Shown piece by piece: positions 7,921 through 18,354 of a DNA stretch of 64,000 nt. The DNA comes from an endosymbiont of Galathealinum brachiosum (GTDB lineage: Bacteria > Pseudomonadota > Gammaproteobacteria > SZUA-229). The position numbers were made by a program, and so were the translations under genes. Position 1 is the stretch's first letter; each line of letters starts with the position of its first letter. The stretch covers positions 310,001 to 374,000 of the forward strand of contig QFXC01000008.1 in NCBI GenBank assembly GCA_003349885.1. The letters run 5' to 3'. A model generated the notes under the pieces. The model did no database searches, was not told where the DNA came from, and saw only the letters and a list, made by a program, of their open reading frames with translations.

Positions 7921-9003
7921 CTATTGAGGTACAGCTGTAATACGCCAGTCTTTACCTATTGGGCGTATTTCTTTAATTTCAAGGTCTATACGTTCGGACA
8001 TTTTCTGCAGACCCGGCATATGAAACAGACCTTTAGCTGAATCACCCATAATATGCGGCGCTATATATACCACAATTTCATCTACCAGGTGTTGTTCTAA
8101 CAGAGCACCGCACAACTCATTACCCGCTTCTACATGCACTTCGTTCGCCTGATGCTCGTCTGCCAGATATTTTAAAGCCGCCTGTAAGTCAACTTTTCCA
8201 CCTCTGGACGGCATAGTAATGGCATGATCAGCGACCTGCGTACTAAATACCAGTGTCTGGCCACTTTGTTTAAATATCTTACTTTCTAACGGCACACTTA
8301 ACTGACTATCTATTATGGCGCGCAAAGGCTGATGTAAATCAACGTGGGCATTTAACTCGGCAGATGTTACCCGTACATTCATTGATGGATCATCTGCCAG
8401 CACAGTACCACTTCCGGTTAAAACTACTGAACTTCTGGCACGTAATTTTTGTACATCTGCCCGGGCATATTCACCGGTTATCCATTTGCTTTCACCAGAT
8501 GCCATTGCTGTTCGACCATCCAGACTCATGGCTAATTTAACACGCACAAAAGGCAAGCCTGTTTTCATTCGCTTAATAAAACCCGGGTTTATCGCTTCTG
8601 CCTCAGACTGCATTAAACCACTACGTGTACTAATACCTGCTTTTTCTAATTTTTCCAGCCCTTTGCCAGCCACTAACGGATTCGGATCCTGCATCGCACA
8701 CACAACCCGGCTCACACCCGCAGCAATTAAGGCATCAGCACAGGGAGGTGTTTTTCCCTGATGACTGCAGGGTTCAAGGCTAACGTAAGCCGTTGCACCT
8801 TTCGCTTTATCACCCGCCTGATTTAATGCATGAATCTCCGCATGCGGTTCGCCTGCCTGCTGGTGATACCCCTCTCCGATAATGTCATTATTTAACACAA
8901 TAACACAGCCGACACGAGGATTAGGCTGCGTGGTATACAGCCCCTTTTTAGCTAGTTGAATAGCTTTTGAAATATATAAATTATCGAGTGAGGACTGACT
9001 CAT
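7921..9003 (-). CDS. ribD: Bifunctional riboflavin deaminase/reductase RibD
   Basis: RibD carries out the deaminase and reductase steps that convert the GTP-derived pyrimidine to 5-amino-6-ribitylamino-uracil phosphate. The N-terminal cytidine-deaminase-like domain shows the zinc motif H54-A-E56 with C79 and C88 (EPCSHQGKTPPC). The C-terminal reductase domain starts near VRVKLAMSLDGRTAM. The length of 360 residues is normal. It is probably followed on the same transcript by the HslV-like gene and ribE. No FMN riboswitch is visible in the 121 nt before it. Confidence 0.96.
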   Translation of the reverse strand: MSQSSLDNLYISKAIQLAKKGLYTTQPNPRVGCVIVLNNDIIGEGYHQQAGEPHAEIHALNQAGDKAKGATAYVSLEPCSHQGKTPPCADALIAAGVSRVVCAMQDPNPLVAGKGLEKLEKAGISTRSGLMQSEAEAINPGFIKRMKTGLPFVRVKLAMSLDGRTAMASGESKWITGEYARADVQKLRARSSVVLTGSGTVLADDPSMNVRVTSAELNAHVDLHQPLRAIIDSQLSVPLESKIFKQSGQTLVFSTQVADHAITMPSRGGKVDLQAALKYLADEHQANEVHVEAGNELCGALLEQHLVDEIVVYIAPHIMGDSAKGLFHMPGLQKMSERIDLEIKEIRPIGKDWRITAVPQ

Positions 9004-9124
9004 GAGTATTATATTGATTGCAATGTTTAATAAACCTGTCGCGCATCTGAGTCGTGCTTACTAGTTCATAACTTGTAGCGGCAACCAGCCTAAGCCAACG
9101 ATAGTTTATGAAAATTGAACTAAC

Positions 9125-9577
9125 CTATTGTTGTTCCAGTTTTTCTATTGTCTTTCTAAATGCATCTACATCTTCAAAACTTAAATACACAGACGCAAAG
9201 CGGATATAAGCCACATGATCAAGTAACTGTAACTCTTCCATCACCCAGTCACCCAATGTTCGCGCATTTACCTCACGCTCACCCTGTGAAAGTAACTTGT
9301 GTTTTATATGACTAATGCTTTCTTCGATTTTTTCATCACTGACCGGACGTTTCTCTAATGCCTTGGTAAAACCGGAACGTAATTTTGCCTCATCATAAGT
9401 CTGGCGCGTGCCATCCTGCTTTACAATTCGAGGTAAATTCAGCTCAGCTGTTTCGTAAGTTGTGAAACGTTCATTACACTCAACGCATTCACGGCGACGA
9501 CGCACCTGATCACCATCACCTCCCAGTCGGGAGTCAACAACGCGAGTATCCGGTGTTTTACAAAACGGGCAGTGCAT
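9125..9577 (-). CDS. nrdR: Ribonucleotide reductase regulator NrdR
   Basis: NrdR is a zinc-ribbon/ATP-cone repressor of ribonucleotide reductase genes. The zinc ribbon is formed by C3, C6, C31 and C34 (MHCPFC and CVECNERF). The ATP-cone follows from about residue 46 ([19 protein letters not shown]). The 150-residue length is standard. The gene lies between glyA and ribD, as in many gammaproteobacteria. Confidence 0.96.
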   Translation of the reverse strand: MHCPFCKTPDTRVVDSRLGGDGDQVRRRRECVECNERFTTYETAELNLPRIVKQDGTRQTYDEAKLRSGFTKALEKRPVSDEKIEESISHIKHKLLSQGEREVNARTLGDWVMEELQLLDHVAYIRFASVYLSFEDVDAFRKTIEKLEQQ

Positions 9578-9583
9578 AAGTCT

Positions 9584-9597
9584 GTCGTAAGTCGTTA
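9584..9597. repeat. Two-unit GTCGTAA heptamer repeat
   Basis: GTCGTAA followed by GTCGTTA lies a few bases upstream of the nrdR start. It is the same unit as the four-copy array at 4467. Confidence 0.6.
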
Positions 9598-9615
9598 ATC
9601 ATTAATCTTAAGTCC

Positions 9616-9647
9616 AAAGAAGACAGGGCTTCGCCCTGTCACTTCTT
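9616..9647 (-). terminator. Terminator of glyA
   Basis: A perfect 8-bp stem, GACAGGGC (9622-9629) and GCCCTGTC (9633-9640) with a TTC loop, is extended by AAAGAA/TTCTTT flanks. Read on the minus strand it starts just after the glyA stop and ends in TTCTTT. Confidence 0.85.
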
Positions 9648-10900
9648 TATTTATATACGGGTAGTCTGGCACATATTTCTGAAACTTTATCCTGTATGCC
9701 CTGAATAAGTGCGTCATCATCCATATTGGAGATAACATCACACATCCAGCCTGCAAGCTCAGCAGACTGCTCTTCGTTAAACCCACGGGTTGTTAATGCT
9801 GGTGTACCAACACGTATACCTGATGTAACAAAAGGCGACTGAGGGTCATTTGGAACCGAGTTTTTATTCACTGTTATATGAGCTTTTCCTAACGCATTCT
9901 CAACATCTTTACCTGTTAAACCTGCCTTAATAAAACTCACAAGAAACAGGTGATTTTCAGTGCCGTTAGATACCACATCATATCCACGATCCATAAATAC
10001 TTTAGCCATCGCCTGTGCATTCACAACAACCTGCTTCTGATATTCTACATACTCAGGTTCCATTGCTTCTTTAAATGCAACCGCTTTAGCAGCGATGACA
10101 TGCATAAGCGGGCCACCCTGCGAACCCGGGAAAATAGCCGAGTTGAATTTCTTGGTGATTTCTTCATTCTCTTTCGCAAGAATCAAACCACCACGTGGAC
10201 CACGTAATGTTTTATGTGTTGTTGAAGTAACCACATCCGCAATCGGTACAGGATTCGGGTAAATACCCGCTGCAACCAGACCTGCAACGTGCGCCATATC
10301 AACAAAAAGATAAGCACCTACTTCATCAGCAATATCACGAAACTTCTGCCAGTCCATAATTTTTGAATAAGCCGAAAAGCCAGCAATAATCATTTTAGGT
10401 TTATGTTCACGGGCAAGTTCTGCTACCTGCTCGTAGTCAACTTCACCGGTTTCTTCTTTTAAACCGTATTGAACTGCGTTGTACATTTTTCCAGAAAAAC
10501 TCACTTTAGAACCATGAGTTAAGTGACCACCATGAGCCAGACTCATACCTAAAACCGTATCACCTGGCTGGCATAATGCCATATAAACCGCTGCATTAGC
10601 CTGTGACCCTGAGTGAGGCTGAACATTTGCATAATCAGCACCAAATAATTTTTTTGCGCGGTCTATCGCCAGTTGCTCGGCTTTATCAACATATTCACAA
10701 CCACCGTAATAACGTTTTGCCGGGTAACCTTCAGCATATTTATTAGTAAGCGCTGAACCCTGAGCCTGCATTACACGGGGGCTGGTATAATTTTCAGAAG
10801 CAATTAATTCAATGTGGTCTTCCTGACGCTGGGTCTCCTCATTGATAGAGTCCATCAATTCATCGTCATATCCCTGAATAGTCATATCTGCAGAAAACAT
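9647..10900 (-). CDS. glyA: Serine hydroxymethyltransferase
   Basis: GlyA interconverts serine and glycine with tetrahydrofolate, the main one-carbon source. The 417 residues match E. coli GlyA in length. The PLP lysine is K230 in [14 protein letters not shown]. Other family blocks are [25 protein letters not shown] and [10 protein letters not shown]. It is followed directly by a strong hairpin terminator, and the upstream 270 nt holds no gene, so it is probably transcribed alone. A GGAG lies about 11 nt before the ATG. Confidence 0.97.
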   Translation of the reverse strand: MFSADMTIQGYDDELMDSINEETQRQEDHIELIASENYTSPRVMQAQGSALTNKYAEGYPAKRYYGGCEYVDKAEQLAIDRAKKLFGADYANVQPHSGSQANAAVYMALCQPGDTVLGMSLAHGGHLTHGSKVSFSGKMYNAVQYGLKEETGEVDYEQVAELAREHKPKMIIAGFSAYSKIMDWQKFRDIADEVGAYLFVDMAHVAGLVAAGIYPNPVPIADVVTSTTHKTLRGPRGGLILAKENEEITKKFNSAIFPGSQGGPLMHVIAAKAVAFKEAMEPEYVEYQKQVVVNAQAMAKVFMDRGYDVVSNGTENHLFLVSFIKAGLTGKDVENALGKAHITVNKNSVPNDPQSPFVTSGIRVGTPALTTRGFNEEQSAELAGWMCDVISNMDDDALIQGIQDKVSEICARLPVYK

Positions 10901-11149
10901 AGTTTAAAATCTCCGATTGTGCCGAAAACAGGCTAAATTAGGCCAAGTGCCCTGAAAGCCACATAGCATAGCCTATATGGTAGTTTGAGGCTAGTAGAGA
11001 TACTACATATAGCCACTATATCGGAATGGGTATTAATAATTTATCGATTAAGATAGAAAAAACGAAATCTTGATCTGTAAAGACAATCGAGCCCTCGATA
11101 TATCTCCACTAGACACTTTCATTTATTTATAAAGCTAAAATCGCTTAAT
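10901..11149. other. Intergenic region upstream of glyA
   Basis: No gene is visible. It contains small palindromes, including ATATAG-CCA-CTATAT (11007-11021) and GTAG-AGATA-CTAC (10994-11006), and a third hairpin-like ATCGAG-CC-CTCGAT near 11085. The glyA promoter must lie here, but I see no confident -35/-10 pair and no glycine riboswitch. Confidence 0.5.
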
Positions 11150-11174
11150 AATAAAGAAGCATCAAACCTGATGC
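11150..11174 (-). terminator. Terminator of the metalloprotease-lipoprotein operon
   Basis: On the minus strand GCATCAGGTTTGATGC forms a 6-bp stem with a 4-nt loop, directly after the TAG stop of the 180-residue gene. It is followed by TTCTTTATT. Confidence 0.75.
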
Positions 11175-11716
11175 TATTCCGTTGTCTCAGATGCGGGCAT
11201 AGAAATCACGCCCTGACTTGGCACGGAGATATAACCCGCGTTTATCTTTTTATTTTTAGATGGATCACCTACTACGACAGGAATGGAAAATGAACGTGCC
11301 TGAGACACGCCATTTGTGATAAGAGCAGCACTGATATCAATATAGTATTGCCCATCATGCAATGTAGTTACGGGGATTGTTATTTTATTTTTTTTGTTTT
11401 TAAATGCTGCAAACTGATAATCAAATTGTGACACCCCCAACTGCAACCCGTCATCATGTTTAATATTAATCTGTAATGTATCAGCTGATACCCGGGTTTT
11501 AAAATTGAGCACTAAATCATAAGAATCCCCAACCTGTAATTTTTTAGGGCGATTATAATTTAACTCAATACCTGCATGAGGTTTTGTCGTTACCTGCTCA
11601 TGTTTTGTTGAATGCAAATTCGTTTTTTTCTGTAACTGATTATCAACCGGCGATGACATGCCATAACTAATTAAAACGGTTGTAACAATGGCTGTTAATG
11701 TTAGTAATTTATTCAT
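11174..11716 (-). CDS. Small exported protein of unknown function
   Basis: The ATG at 11716 gives a 180-residue product with a clear signal peptide (MNKLLTLTAIVTTVLISYG). A GTG at 11740 would add eight residues and overlap the upstream stop, but has no ribosome-binding stretch. The mature protein is hydrophilic, then beta-rich (KLQVGDSYDLVLNFKTR, DGLQLGV, DGQYYIDISA), suggesting an Ig-like or secretin-pilotin-like sandwich. No family is recognised with confidence. It directly follows the HExxH lipoprotein and shares its terminator, so the two products probably work together in the envelope. Confidence 0.7.
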   Translation of the reverse strand: MNKLLTLTAIVTTVLISYGMSSPVDNQLQKKTNLHSTKHEQVTTKPHAGIELNYNRPKKLQVGDSYDLVLNFKTRVSADTLQINIKHDDGLQLGVSQFDYQFAAFKNKKNKITIPVTTLHDGQYYIDISAALITNGVSQARSFSIPVVVGDPSKNKKINAGYISVPSQGVISMPASETTE

Positions 11717-11739
11717 AATTAAATATTCTATTTTATTCA

Positions 11740-13413
11740 CTAGGTTCGCGTGATTGAAAAACAGGTTGTATCAGAAGCACTACCGGTTGGTGTGTAAATA
11801 GACAGAGGATTACCATAAGTATCAAACTCACTTAACTCAAGAACATACTCAACACCAGACAACAGAACTGCTGAAAAAGTTTCTCTATTATCAGCTTCAC
11901 TTTCACCAAGACCAATTATTTGCCCTTTAAAACGTATAATCATATCCGGGTCTGTAACAGCAAGACCACCCGTTAGCTTTACTGCTGTAAATGTATAACT
12001 TCTAGAGTCAGGTACTGTGAATTTTACAAAACGAGTTACACCTAAACCATTATATCCACCGTTTTCACCTGTAACACATAATGATGTAACTGGAAAAGTT
12101 GTCGCATATATGGGCAACTGATTCGTATCACCCGGATTTAATAACTGCCCCGTTCCTTCATCATCAGTAATAATGTTAATTGAATGATTATTTAATAATA
12201 ACGAATCAATATTAGCAGCACTACCTGCATTTAATACTTTATACTGCGTTATAAAACTAAACAAACTGGTTACCGCATCCGTATCAGGTATATTCGCTGT
12301 CATTACGGCATGAATACCCGAAAACCCAAGACTTAGAACATCTACACCCTCATTAGTATCGTCATAAAAATCATATAAAGCAGACTGAACAGAACACTCA
12401 CTAAACCAGCCACTTTCATCTACGCCATTATCTATGCCGTTGCTATCACGTATAATAAAGTTACAGACATTTGATTCTATGTTAATCGTAAAACCATTAT
12501 TTAAACCCGATGAATCCTTATAAATAACATCATCAGTTACCATGGCTGAAAAAGCATTACCGAAGCCTTCACTAAAAGCGACGCGAATATCCAGGATATC
12601 ACCTGTTGAATGACTTCCACCTATAGAGTCATCTCTTGAAAATGCATCCTGATAATAATGTCCCCATTCATGGGCAATTACATGCTCATCAAATTCGTCT
12701 GTATCGGTTACTCTGCCCAGTACGCTTATGGTATTACTGGTATAGAAAGTACCAGTTGTGCTATTTGAACTCCACTTAACATCAAGTGCTGGAAATTGCG
12801 CCGTTGTATTTTCAACAAGTACTAACTGCATTGCATCATAAATTGTATCTAAAATAGCAAAAGGTGCGGCAACACGTACCGAACTGTAATTCGAGCCATC
12901 CCAACCGGAATCCGCGTGTAGATTTCTAGTTAAATCTAAAGCACCAGCATCAAACACACTACCATCCATTGCAAAAATCAGTTTAACAACGGGCTGAGCT
13001 TCATCACTTACCGAAACATTCCAGGAAGGCGATCCTGTTTTAAGCATTTGAGCTTTAACACGAATAAATACACCACTGGTATTGCCTGGAATTAACAAAC
13101 TGTAATGACCACTTTCATCTGTATTTGTAGTGACCAACGTACCATTACAGATCGCTTCTACTACAGCACCTCTTACTGGCTCCTGTTTCAGTATATTATC
13201 AAAATCAAGCTGCCCAGTTGAAAGTAGTGGCACTCGGTCAAACGTAACATTACCACTCACCGCCACATTAGCTCCATTACCAAGCGTACAACCGGTTGAA
13301 GTACTAGTATCACTGCTACCTCCACCACTACAGGCTTGAAGCCCCAGAAGACATAACGATGCAGCTAAATTCGACAAATAGTTAATTTTCAAAATTCCCA
13401 ACTTAAAACCCAT
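11740..13413 (-). CDS. Lipoprotein with HExxH metallopeptidase motif
   Basis: This 557-residue protein has a lipoprotein signal with lipobox LQAC and lipidation Cys28, followed by a Gly/Ser-rich linker. Residues about 50-130 look like a carboxypeptidase-regulatory/Ig-like beta domain (VRGAVVEAICNG, DESGHYSLLIPG). H248-E-W-G-H252 is a zinc-protease motif, and E282 (AFSEGFGNAF), 30 residues on, could be the third ligand as in gluzincins. The C-terminal 130 residues resemble a pre-peptidase beta sandwich (SRSYTFTAVKL). It is probably an envelope-anchored zinc protease; the substrate is unknown. The 180-residue exported protein follows immediately. Confidence 0.75.
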   Translation of the reverse strand: MGFKLGILKINYLSNLAASLCLLGLQACSGGGSSDTSTSTGCTLGNGANVAVSGNVTFDRVPLLSTGQLDFDNILKQEPVRGAVVEAICNGTLVTTNTDESGHYSLLIPGNTSGVFIRVKAQMLKTGSPSWNVSVSDEAQPVVKLIFAMDGSVFDAGALDLTRNLHADSGWDGSNYSSVRVAAPFAILDTIYDAMQLVLVENTTAQFPALDVKWSSNSTTGTFYTSNTISVLGRVTDTDEFDEHVIAHEWGHYYQDAFSRDDSIGGSHSTGDILDIRVAFSEGFGNAFSAMVTDDVIYKDSSGLNNGFTINIESNVCNFIIRDSNGIDNGVDESGWFSECSVQSALYDFYDDTNEGVDVLSLGFSGIHAVMTANIPDTDAVTSLFSFITQYKVLNAGSAANIDSLLLNNHSINIITDDEGTGQLLNPGDTNQLPIYATTFPVTSLCVTGENGGYNGLGVTRFVKFTVPDSRSYTFTAVKLTGGLAVTDPDMIIRFKGQIIGLGESEADNRETFSAVLLSGVEYVLELSEFDTYGNPLSIYTPTGSASDTTCFSITRT

Positions 13414-13455
13414 AATATTTTAATTATAGCCCACAACTAACAACCGTTTATACAG

Positions 13456-13461
13456 TATAAT
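13456..13461 (+). promoter_or_regulatory. Candidate -10 box for ettA
   Basis: A perfect TATAAT lies 45 nt before the ettA ATG, in the 92-nt divergent spacer. No good -35 is seen at 16-18 nt spacing, so this is tentative. Confidence 0.35.
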
Positions 13462-13505
13462 TTATCTACATTAATTAATCTGACCGTTTAAATACAAAAA
13501 ATCCT

Positions 13506-15170
13506 ATGGCACAGTATATATACACAATGAATGGTGTGGGCAAAATTGTCCCTCCCAAAAAAGAACTTCTAAAAGACATTTACCTTAACTTTTTCCCCGG
13601 CGCCAAAATTGGTGTTCTCGGTTATAACGGAGCAGGTAAGTCTACCCTGCTTCGCATTATGGCCGGACTTGATACAGATATTATTGGTGAAGCACGTCCT
13701 CAACCGGGCATTAATATCGGTTTCTTACAACAGGAGCCGGAACTTGATGAAACTAAGGATGTTCGAGGTAATGTTGAAGAAGGACTAAAAGTTGTTAAAG
13801 AAGCGCAGATTAAACTTGAAGAAGTGTATGCTGCATATGCTGAACCAGATGCAGATTTCGATGCACTGGCAACCGAGCAGGCTAAACTGGAGAATATTAT
13901 CCAGGCAGCCGATGCACATAACCTCGAGCATAAACTGGAAATCGCTGCAGATGCACTACGTCTTCCTCCCTGGGATGCCGATGTAAGTAAACTCTCCGGT
14001 GGTGAGCGCCGACGTGTCGCATTATGCCGATTATTATTATCGGCCCCTGACATGCTCATCCTTGACGAACCAACCAACCATCTTGATGCTGAATCAGTTG
14101 CCTGGTTAGAGCGTTTTCTTGCTGAGTTTACAGGCACTGTCGTGGCGGTAACCCATGACCGTTACTTCCTTGATAATGTAGCTGGCTGGATACTGGAACT
14201 GGATCGTGGTCACGGCATCCCATATGAAGGCAATTACTCCTCATGGCTTGAACAAAAAGAAGCCCGACTTGAAAGTGAAGAGAAAAAAGAAGCCGGTCGT
14301 CAAAAAGCAATAAAATCCGAACTTGAGTGGGTTCGCTCAAACGCAAAAGGCCGACACGCAAAAAGCAAATCACGCCTTTCCCGCTTTGAAGAATTACAAA
14401 GTGACGACTTTCAAAAACGCAGTGAAACCCAGTCACTCTATATCCCGCCCGGCCCCAGACTTGGGGATCTGGTTGTAGAAGCGGTAAATATCAGCAAAAG
14501 TTTTGGCGATCGACTGTTATATGAAAATGTAAATTTCAATTTACCAAAAGGTGGAATTGTCGGAATCATAGGTCCAAATGGCGCAGGTAAGTCTACCCTG
14601 TTTAATATGATTGCCGGCTCAGAGAAACCAGATTCAGGTGAATTCCGCATAGGTGATTCAGTTGAAATTGCTTATGTAGATCAGAGCCGTGATTCACTCA
14701 ATGATAAAAACACGGTCTGGCAGGAAATTTCAGATAGTCTTGATAATATAGAAGTGGGTCGATACACCACCTCTTCTCGCGCTTATGTGAGTCATTTTAA
14801 TTTCAAAGGTGATTCTCAACAGAAAAACATTGGTGACTTATCGGGTGGTGAACGCAACCGTGTACATCTGGCCAAGTTAATGAAAAAAGGCGGTAATCTA
14901 TTATTGCTGGATGAACCGACTAACGACCTTGATGTTGAGACTTTGCGGGCATTGGAAGAAGCCATACTTAACTTCCCTGGCTGTGCCGTGGTTATATCGC
15001 ACGACCGCTGGTTTCTGGATCGTATTGCTACTCATATTCTGGCATTTGAAGGCGATTCACAGGTAACCTGGTTTGAAGGCAATTACTCAGACTACGAAGA
15101 AGACCGTAAACGTCGCCTTGGTGATGACGCTATAAACCCTCATCGAATTAAATACAAAGCATTAAAATAG
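13506..15170 (+). CDS. ettA: Energy-dependent translational throttle protein EttA (ABC-F)
   Basis: EttA binds the ribosomal E site and gates the first elongation step according to ATP/ADP ratio. The 554-residue protein has two ABC ATPase domains and no membrane segments. Domain one has Walker A GYNGAGKS (39-46), signature LSGGERRR and LDEPTNHLD. Domain two has [17 protein letters not shown] and [11 protein letters not shown]. The charged linker between them ([17 protein letters not shown]) is the P-site tRNA-interaction motif region of ABC-F proteins. The start [13 protein letters not shown] is typical of EttA. Confidence 0.96.
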   Translation: MAQYIYTMNGVGKIVPPKKELLKDIYLNFFPGAKIGVLGYNGAGKSTLLRIMAGLDTDIIGEARPQPGINIGFLQQEPELDETKDVRGNVEEGLKVVKEAQIKLEEVYAAYAEPDADFDALATEQAKLENIIQAADAHNLEHKLEIAADALRLPPWDADVSKLSGGERRRVALCRLLLSAPDMLILDEPTNHLDAESVAWLERFLAEFTGTVVAVTHDRYFLDNVAGWILELDRGHGIPYEGNYSSWLEQKEARLESEEKKEAGRQKAIKSELEWVRSNAKGRHAKSKSRLSRFEELQSDDFQKRSETQSLYIPPGPRLGDLVVEAVNISKSFGDRLLYENVNFNLPKGGIVGIIGPNGAGKSTLFNMIAGSEKPDSGEFRIGDSVEIAYVDQSRDSLNDKNTVWQEISDSLDNIEVGRYTTSSRAYVSHFNFKGDSQQKNIGDLSGGERNRVHLAKLMKKGGNLLLLDEPTNDLDVETLRALEEAILNFPGCAVVISHDRWFLDRIATHILAFEGDSQVTWFEGNYSDYEEDRKRRLGDDAINPHRIKYKALK

Positions 15171-15179
15171 CTTATTCTT

Positions 15180-15252
15180 GTAGGCACGCTCTTAGTTTCG
15201 CTTTTGTCATCGGGTATTTTGTCACTCAACACTCAAGTGAAGGCGTGTCTAC
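15180..15252. repeat. Short inverted repeat between ettA and the kinase gene
   Basis: GTAGGCACGCT (15180-15190) is nearly complementary to GGCGTGTCTAC (15242-15252), with about nine of eleven pairs. It could form a long-range hairpin after ettA. There is no T-tract. Confidence 0.4.
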
Positions 15253-15292
15253 TTATATTTCAATCTAACCCTCAGTAACTTGCGTTTTACGC

Positions 15293-17689
15293 ATGCCCGT
15301 CTATTCTTTTAAAAACACCTTAAAAAAGAATGGCATGGCACAACTCAATTCAGTACTTCCCGATTACATCGGTCGTTTTAAAATAATCAAGGAACTGGGC
15401 AAAGGCTCTCAGGGAATTGTCTATCTCGCTTCCGACAGCCAGCTTGAGCGCAATGTCGCAATTAAAACGATACAGCTTGAAAGAATCACACCTAAAATAA
15501 AGCAACAGTTATTAAAAGAAGCTCGCACCATTGCAAAATTACAGCATCCAAATATCATTACCTTATATGAAATGGATGAACACCTGGGCACCCCTTACCT
15601 TGTATTTGAATATGTGGATGGACAGTCTTTAAAAGACTTTCTAATCAAAAAGGGAAAACTCAGCACAAAAGAAACAATTAACATAATAAACCCTCTGTTA
15701 AATGCGATTGCTTATGCACATAAACGCGGTGTAATTCACCGCGATTTAAATCCAACAAACATATTAATTACACCGCAGGACAAACCTCGTCTGATGGATT
15801 TTGGTATAGCAACTTTATTAGGCCAGAGAACTAAGGATGAAGCTAGTCATGAAATCTGGGGGACATTTAAATACATGTCACCTGAACAATGTGAAAATGA
15901 AAACATAACAGCTGCATCTGATTTGTTTTCACTCGGATTAATTTTATATGAAATGGTTTGCGGAAAACAGGCTATAAATGCTGATAACAAATTCGCCATA
16001 ATTAACAAAATTGTCAATGAAAAAATAGATTACCCTGACAGTATTGAACCCGCTATAAAAGAGATCATAGAAAAAGCTTTATTAAAAAACCCGGAAGGAA
16101 GATATGCTGACGGTCTGGATATGCGTCAGGATTTAATTACGCATATGGAACGTATTTCTCCAGATGCTTCAGGCGCTTCTTCTGATATTAAAAACCCGGG
16201 TGAGACAAATAGTACATTACAGTTTTTACTGCGTCGCATGGAGCATAAAAAAGACTTTCCAACCATGTCTCATCAGGTTGTTGAAATCAGTCAGAAAGCA
16301 AAAGCAGCCGGCGACACCTCTGCAAATATTTTATCGAATGCAATCTTAAAAGATTATTCACTTTCCAGTAAATTATTACGTCTGGTAAATTCACCATTAT
16401 ATGGTCAATACGGTGGACGTATAAGCACGGTCTCAAGAGCCGTTGTTATTCTTGGTTTTGAAGAAGTTAGAAATGCAGCATTAGGCTTAATGTTGCTGGA
16501 TCACCTCAAAGACAAAAATCAGGCAAGCTGTTTAAAAGAGGCCTGCATTAGCTCGATGATTAGTGGCAGCCTGGCTAATGGCGTCGCCGATAAAATGAAC
16601 ATCAAGGATAAAGAGGAGGCTTATGTTTGTTCTATGTTTCACCGATTAGGAAAATTACTCTCCATCTATTATTTTCCTGAAGAAGCAGAAATTATATTTG
16701 ATATGGTAAAACAGAAGAATATGAAGGAACAAGCCGCTGCAGAATCTGTATTAGGCGTTAGTTTCGAAGAAATAGGAATAGCCGTTGGTGAATCATGGCA
16801 ACTCCCGGCTGAACTGATTGACAGCATGCACTCCCTACCACCGGGTGAATTAAAAAAACCATTAAGTCAAAGTGATTTATTAAAACATGTTTCCGGTTTT
16901 TCAAATGAATACTGTGAATTAATAGGTAACTCAAGCGTACAGGAACGACAGCAAAATTTTGAAAACCTGGCTTCACGATACAGTAACAGCATGAGTATTT
17001 CCAGATCTCAGATGGAAGAAATTTTATCAAGTGCACTTGATGAAATGGAAAAATATGCCAAGTTAGTCAATCTGGATTTGGGTAAAAGCGAAATATTCAA
17101 TAAAGCAAATAAATGGACCCCATCAGAATCAGGAGACAAGGATAACAGCGAAGAAGATATAACATCATCTGGATCTCAACTACCTGACCAAAGCAATAAT
17201 ATTATTGATGCCATACAGGAGATCACAGATGCCATTCTGGAAGGTGCACCACTGAATGATATTCTGGTTATGGTTATGGAAACGATATTTACCAGCTTTA
17301 ACTTTCATCGAATCATGTTTTGTTTTATAAACAAAGGCCGCACATCAATAAATGCACGTTTTGGTTTCGGACCGAATGTTGAAGAAATTATAAACCGTTT
17401 CAGCATCCCTAATGGCGGAAACGATATTTTCAATATGTCTTTAAAGCAGTCAAAAGATCTTATCATAGAAGATACATCTTCTTCGGAAGCAGTTAATTTA
17501 TTACCTGAATGGTATCGTAAAAAATTTGCAAAAAAATCTCTGCTTGTTTACCCAATAGTAGTTAAAAACATTCCAGTAGGTTTGTTATATATTGATTCAA
17601 TGGCTCCTGTTTCAGTAGCAGATGAAAGCAGACTAGGGCCCGTAAAAACATTACGTAACCAGATAGTCCTGGCTATTCGCCAGTCTTAG
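15293..17689 (+). CDS. Ser/Thr protein kinase - HDOD - GAF fusion
   Basis: This 798-residue cytoplasmic protein is probably a multi-input signalling protein. Residues 28-290 are a Hanks-type kinase: glycine loop GKGSQG (36-41), ATP lysine K58, HRDLNPTN (149-156) and DFG (169-171). The usual Lys of HRDLKPxN is Asn153, which may lower activity. Residues about 310-500 are an HDOD domain (LLRLVNSPLYG, SRAVVILGFEEVRNAAL). A Ser/Asp-rich linker leads to a GAF domain, about 640-795. An ATG at 15335 is an alternative start, because the first has no ribosome-binding stretch. It converges on msrA with only 6 nt between stops. Confidence 0.9.
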   Translation: MPVYSFKNTLKKNGMAQLNSVLPDYIGRFKIIKELGKGSQGIVYLASDSQLERNVAIKTIQLERITPKIKQQLLKEARTIAKLQHPNIITLYEMDEHLGTPYLVFEYVDGQSLKDFLIKKGKLSTKETINIINPLLNAIAYAHKRGVIHRDLNPTNILITPQDKPRLMDFGIATLLGQRTKDEASHEIWGTFKYMSPEQCENENITAASDLFSLGLILYEMVCGKQAINADNKFAIINKIVNEKIDYPDSIEPAIKEIIEKALLKNPEGRYADGLDMRQDLITHMERISPDASGASSDIKNPGETNSTLQFLLRRMEHKKDFPTMSHQVVEISQKAKAAGDTSANILSNAILKDYSLSSKLLRLVNSPLYGQYGGRISTVSRAVVILGFEEVRNAALGLMLLDHLKDKNQASCLKEACISSMISGSLANGVADKMNIKDKEEAYVCSMFHRLGKLLSIYYFPEEAEIIFDMVKQKNMKEQAAAESVLGVSFEEIGIAVGESWQLPAELIDSMHSLPPGELKKPLSQSDLLKHVSGFSNEYCELIGNSSVQERQQNFENLASRYSNSMSISRSQMEEILSSALDEMEKYAKLVNLDLGKSEIFNKANKWTPSESGDKDNSEEDITSSGSQLPDQSNNIIDAIQEITDAILEGAPLNDILVMVMETIFTSFNFHRIMFCFINKGRTSINARFGFGPNVEEIINRFSIPNGGNDIFNMSLKQSKDLIIEDTSSSEAVNLLPEWYRKKFAKKSLLVYPIVVKNIPVGLLYIDSMAPVSVADESRLGPVKTLRNQIVLAIRQS

Positions 17690-17695
17690 GAGCAC

Positions 17696-18328
17696 CTAAT
17701 TAAAATCAACACCTGTACCACCTAGACCACAATATCCATCAGGATTTTTAGCCAGGTATTGTTGATGGTAATCTTCAGCATAATAGAACTGAGGCATATC
17801 AATAACTTCAGTCGTAATATCACCTAAATTTTCTACAGACAACAAAGCCTGATACTCTGATTTAACACGATTAGCTATTTGTTTCTGTTGAGGTGAGTAT
17901 GTGTAAATACCTGAGCGATATTGAGTCCCTTTATCATTGCCCTGACGCATTCCCTGAGTAGGATTATGACTTTTAAAAAATAGTTTAACCAATTCTTCAA
18001 AACTACAGATAGCTTCATCAAATACAACAAGTACAACTTCGTTATGCCCCGTCATACCTGAACACACTTCCTGATAAGTCGGGTTTTTAGTGCTCCCTGC
18101 TGCATAACCTACAGCTGTTGAATATACCCCCTGTAATTGCCAGAACTTACGCTCTGCACCCCAGAAACACCCTAAACCAAAAACCGCTTTAGACAGATGA
18201 TCAGGAAACGGCTCAGTTAATGAATTTCCGTTTACATAATGAATATCAGGAACATGCATTGATTCTTCTCGACCGGGTAAAGTATGTTCTGCATCAGGAA
18301 TGATTAATGGTTTATCTATATAAGACAT
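17696..18328 (-). CDS. msrA: Peptide methionine sulfoxide reductase A
   Basis: MsrA reduces the S epimer of methionine sulfoxide in proteins. The catalytic motif GCFWG contains nucleophile C54, and the C-terminal GYCGLGG supplies a resolving Cys. The 210-residue long form with about 45 residues before the catalytic domain matches E. coli MsrA. It starts 26 nt after the LuxR-type regulator gene on the same strand, so the two are probably co-transcribed, which could link it to a stress response. Confidence 0.96.
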   Translation of the reverse strand: MSYIDKPLIIPDAEHTLPGREESMHVPDIHYVNGNSLTEPFPDHLSKAVFGLGCFWGAERKFWQLQGVYSTAVGYAAGSTKNPTYQEVCSGMTGHNEVVLVVFDEAICSFEELVKLFFKSHNPTQGMRQGNDKGTQYRSGIYTYSPQQKQIANRVKSEYQALLSVENLGDITTEVIDMPQFYYAEDYHQQYLAKNPDGYCGLGGTGVDFN

Positions 18329-18354
18329 AGAATTTATCTCTTTATAATTTTTAG

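Noticed and set aside
9004..9124. FMN riboswitch before ribD
   Set aside because: The 121-nt spacer lacks the conserved RFN blocks, and the 22-49 nt gaps before ribBX and ribH are too short.
10901..11149. Glycine riboswitch before glyA
   Set aside because: I could not find the paired conserved glycine aptamer cores; only short palindromes are present.
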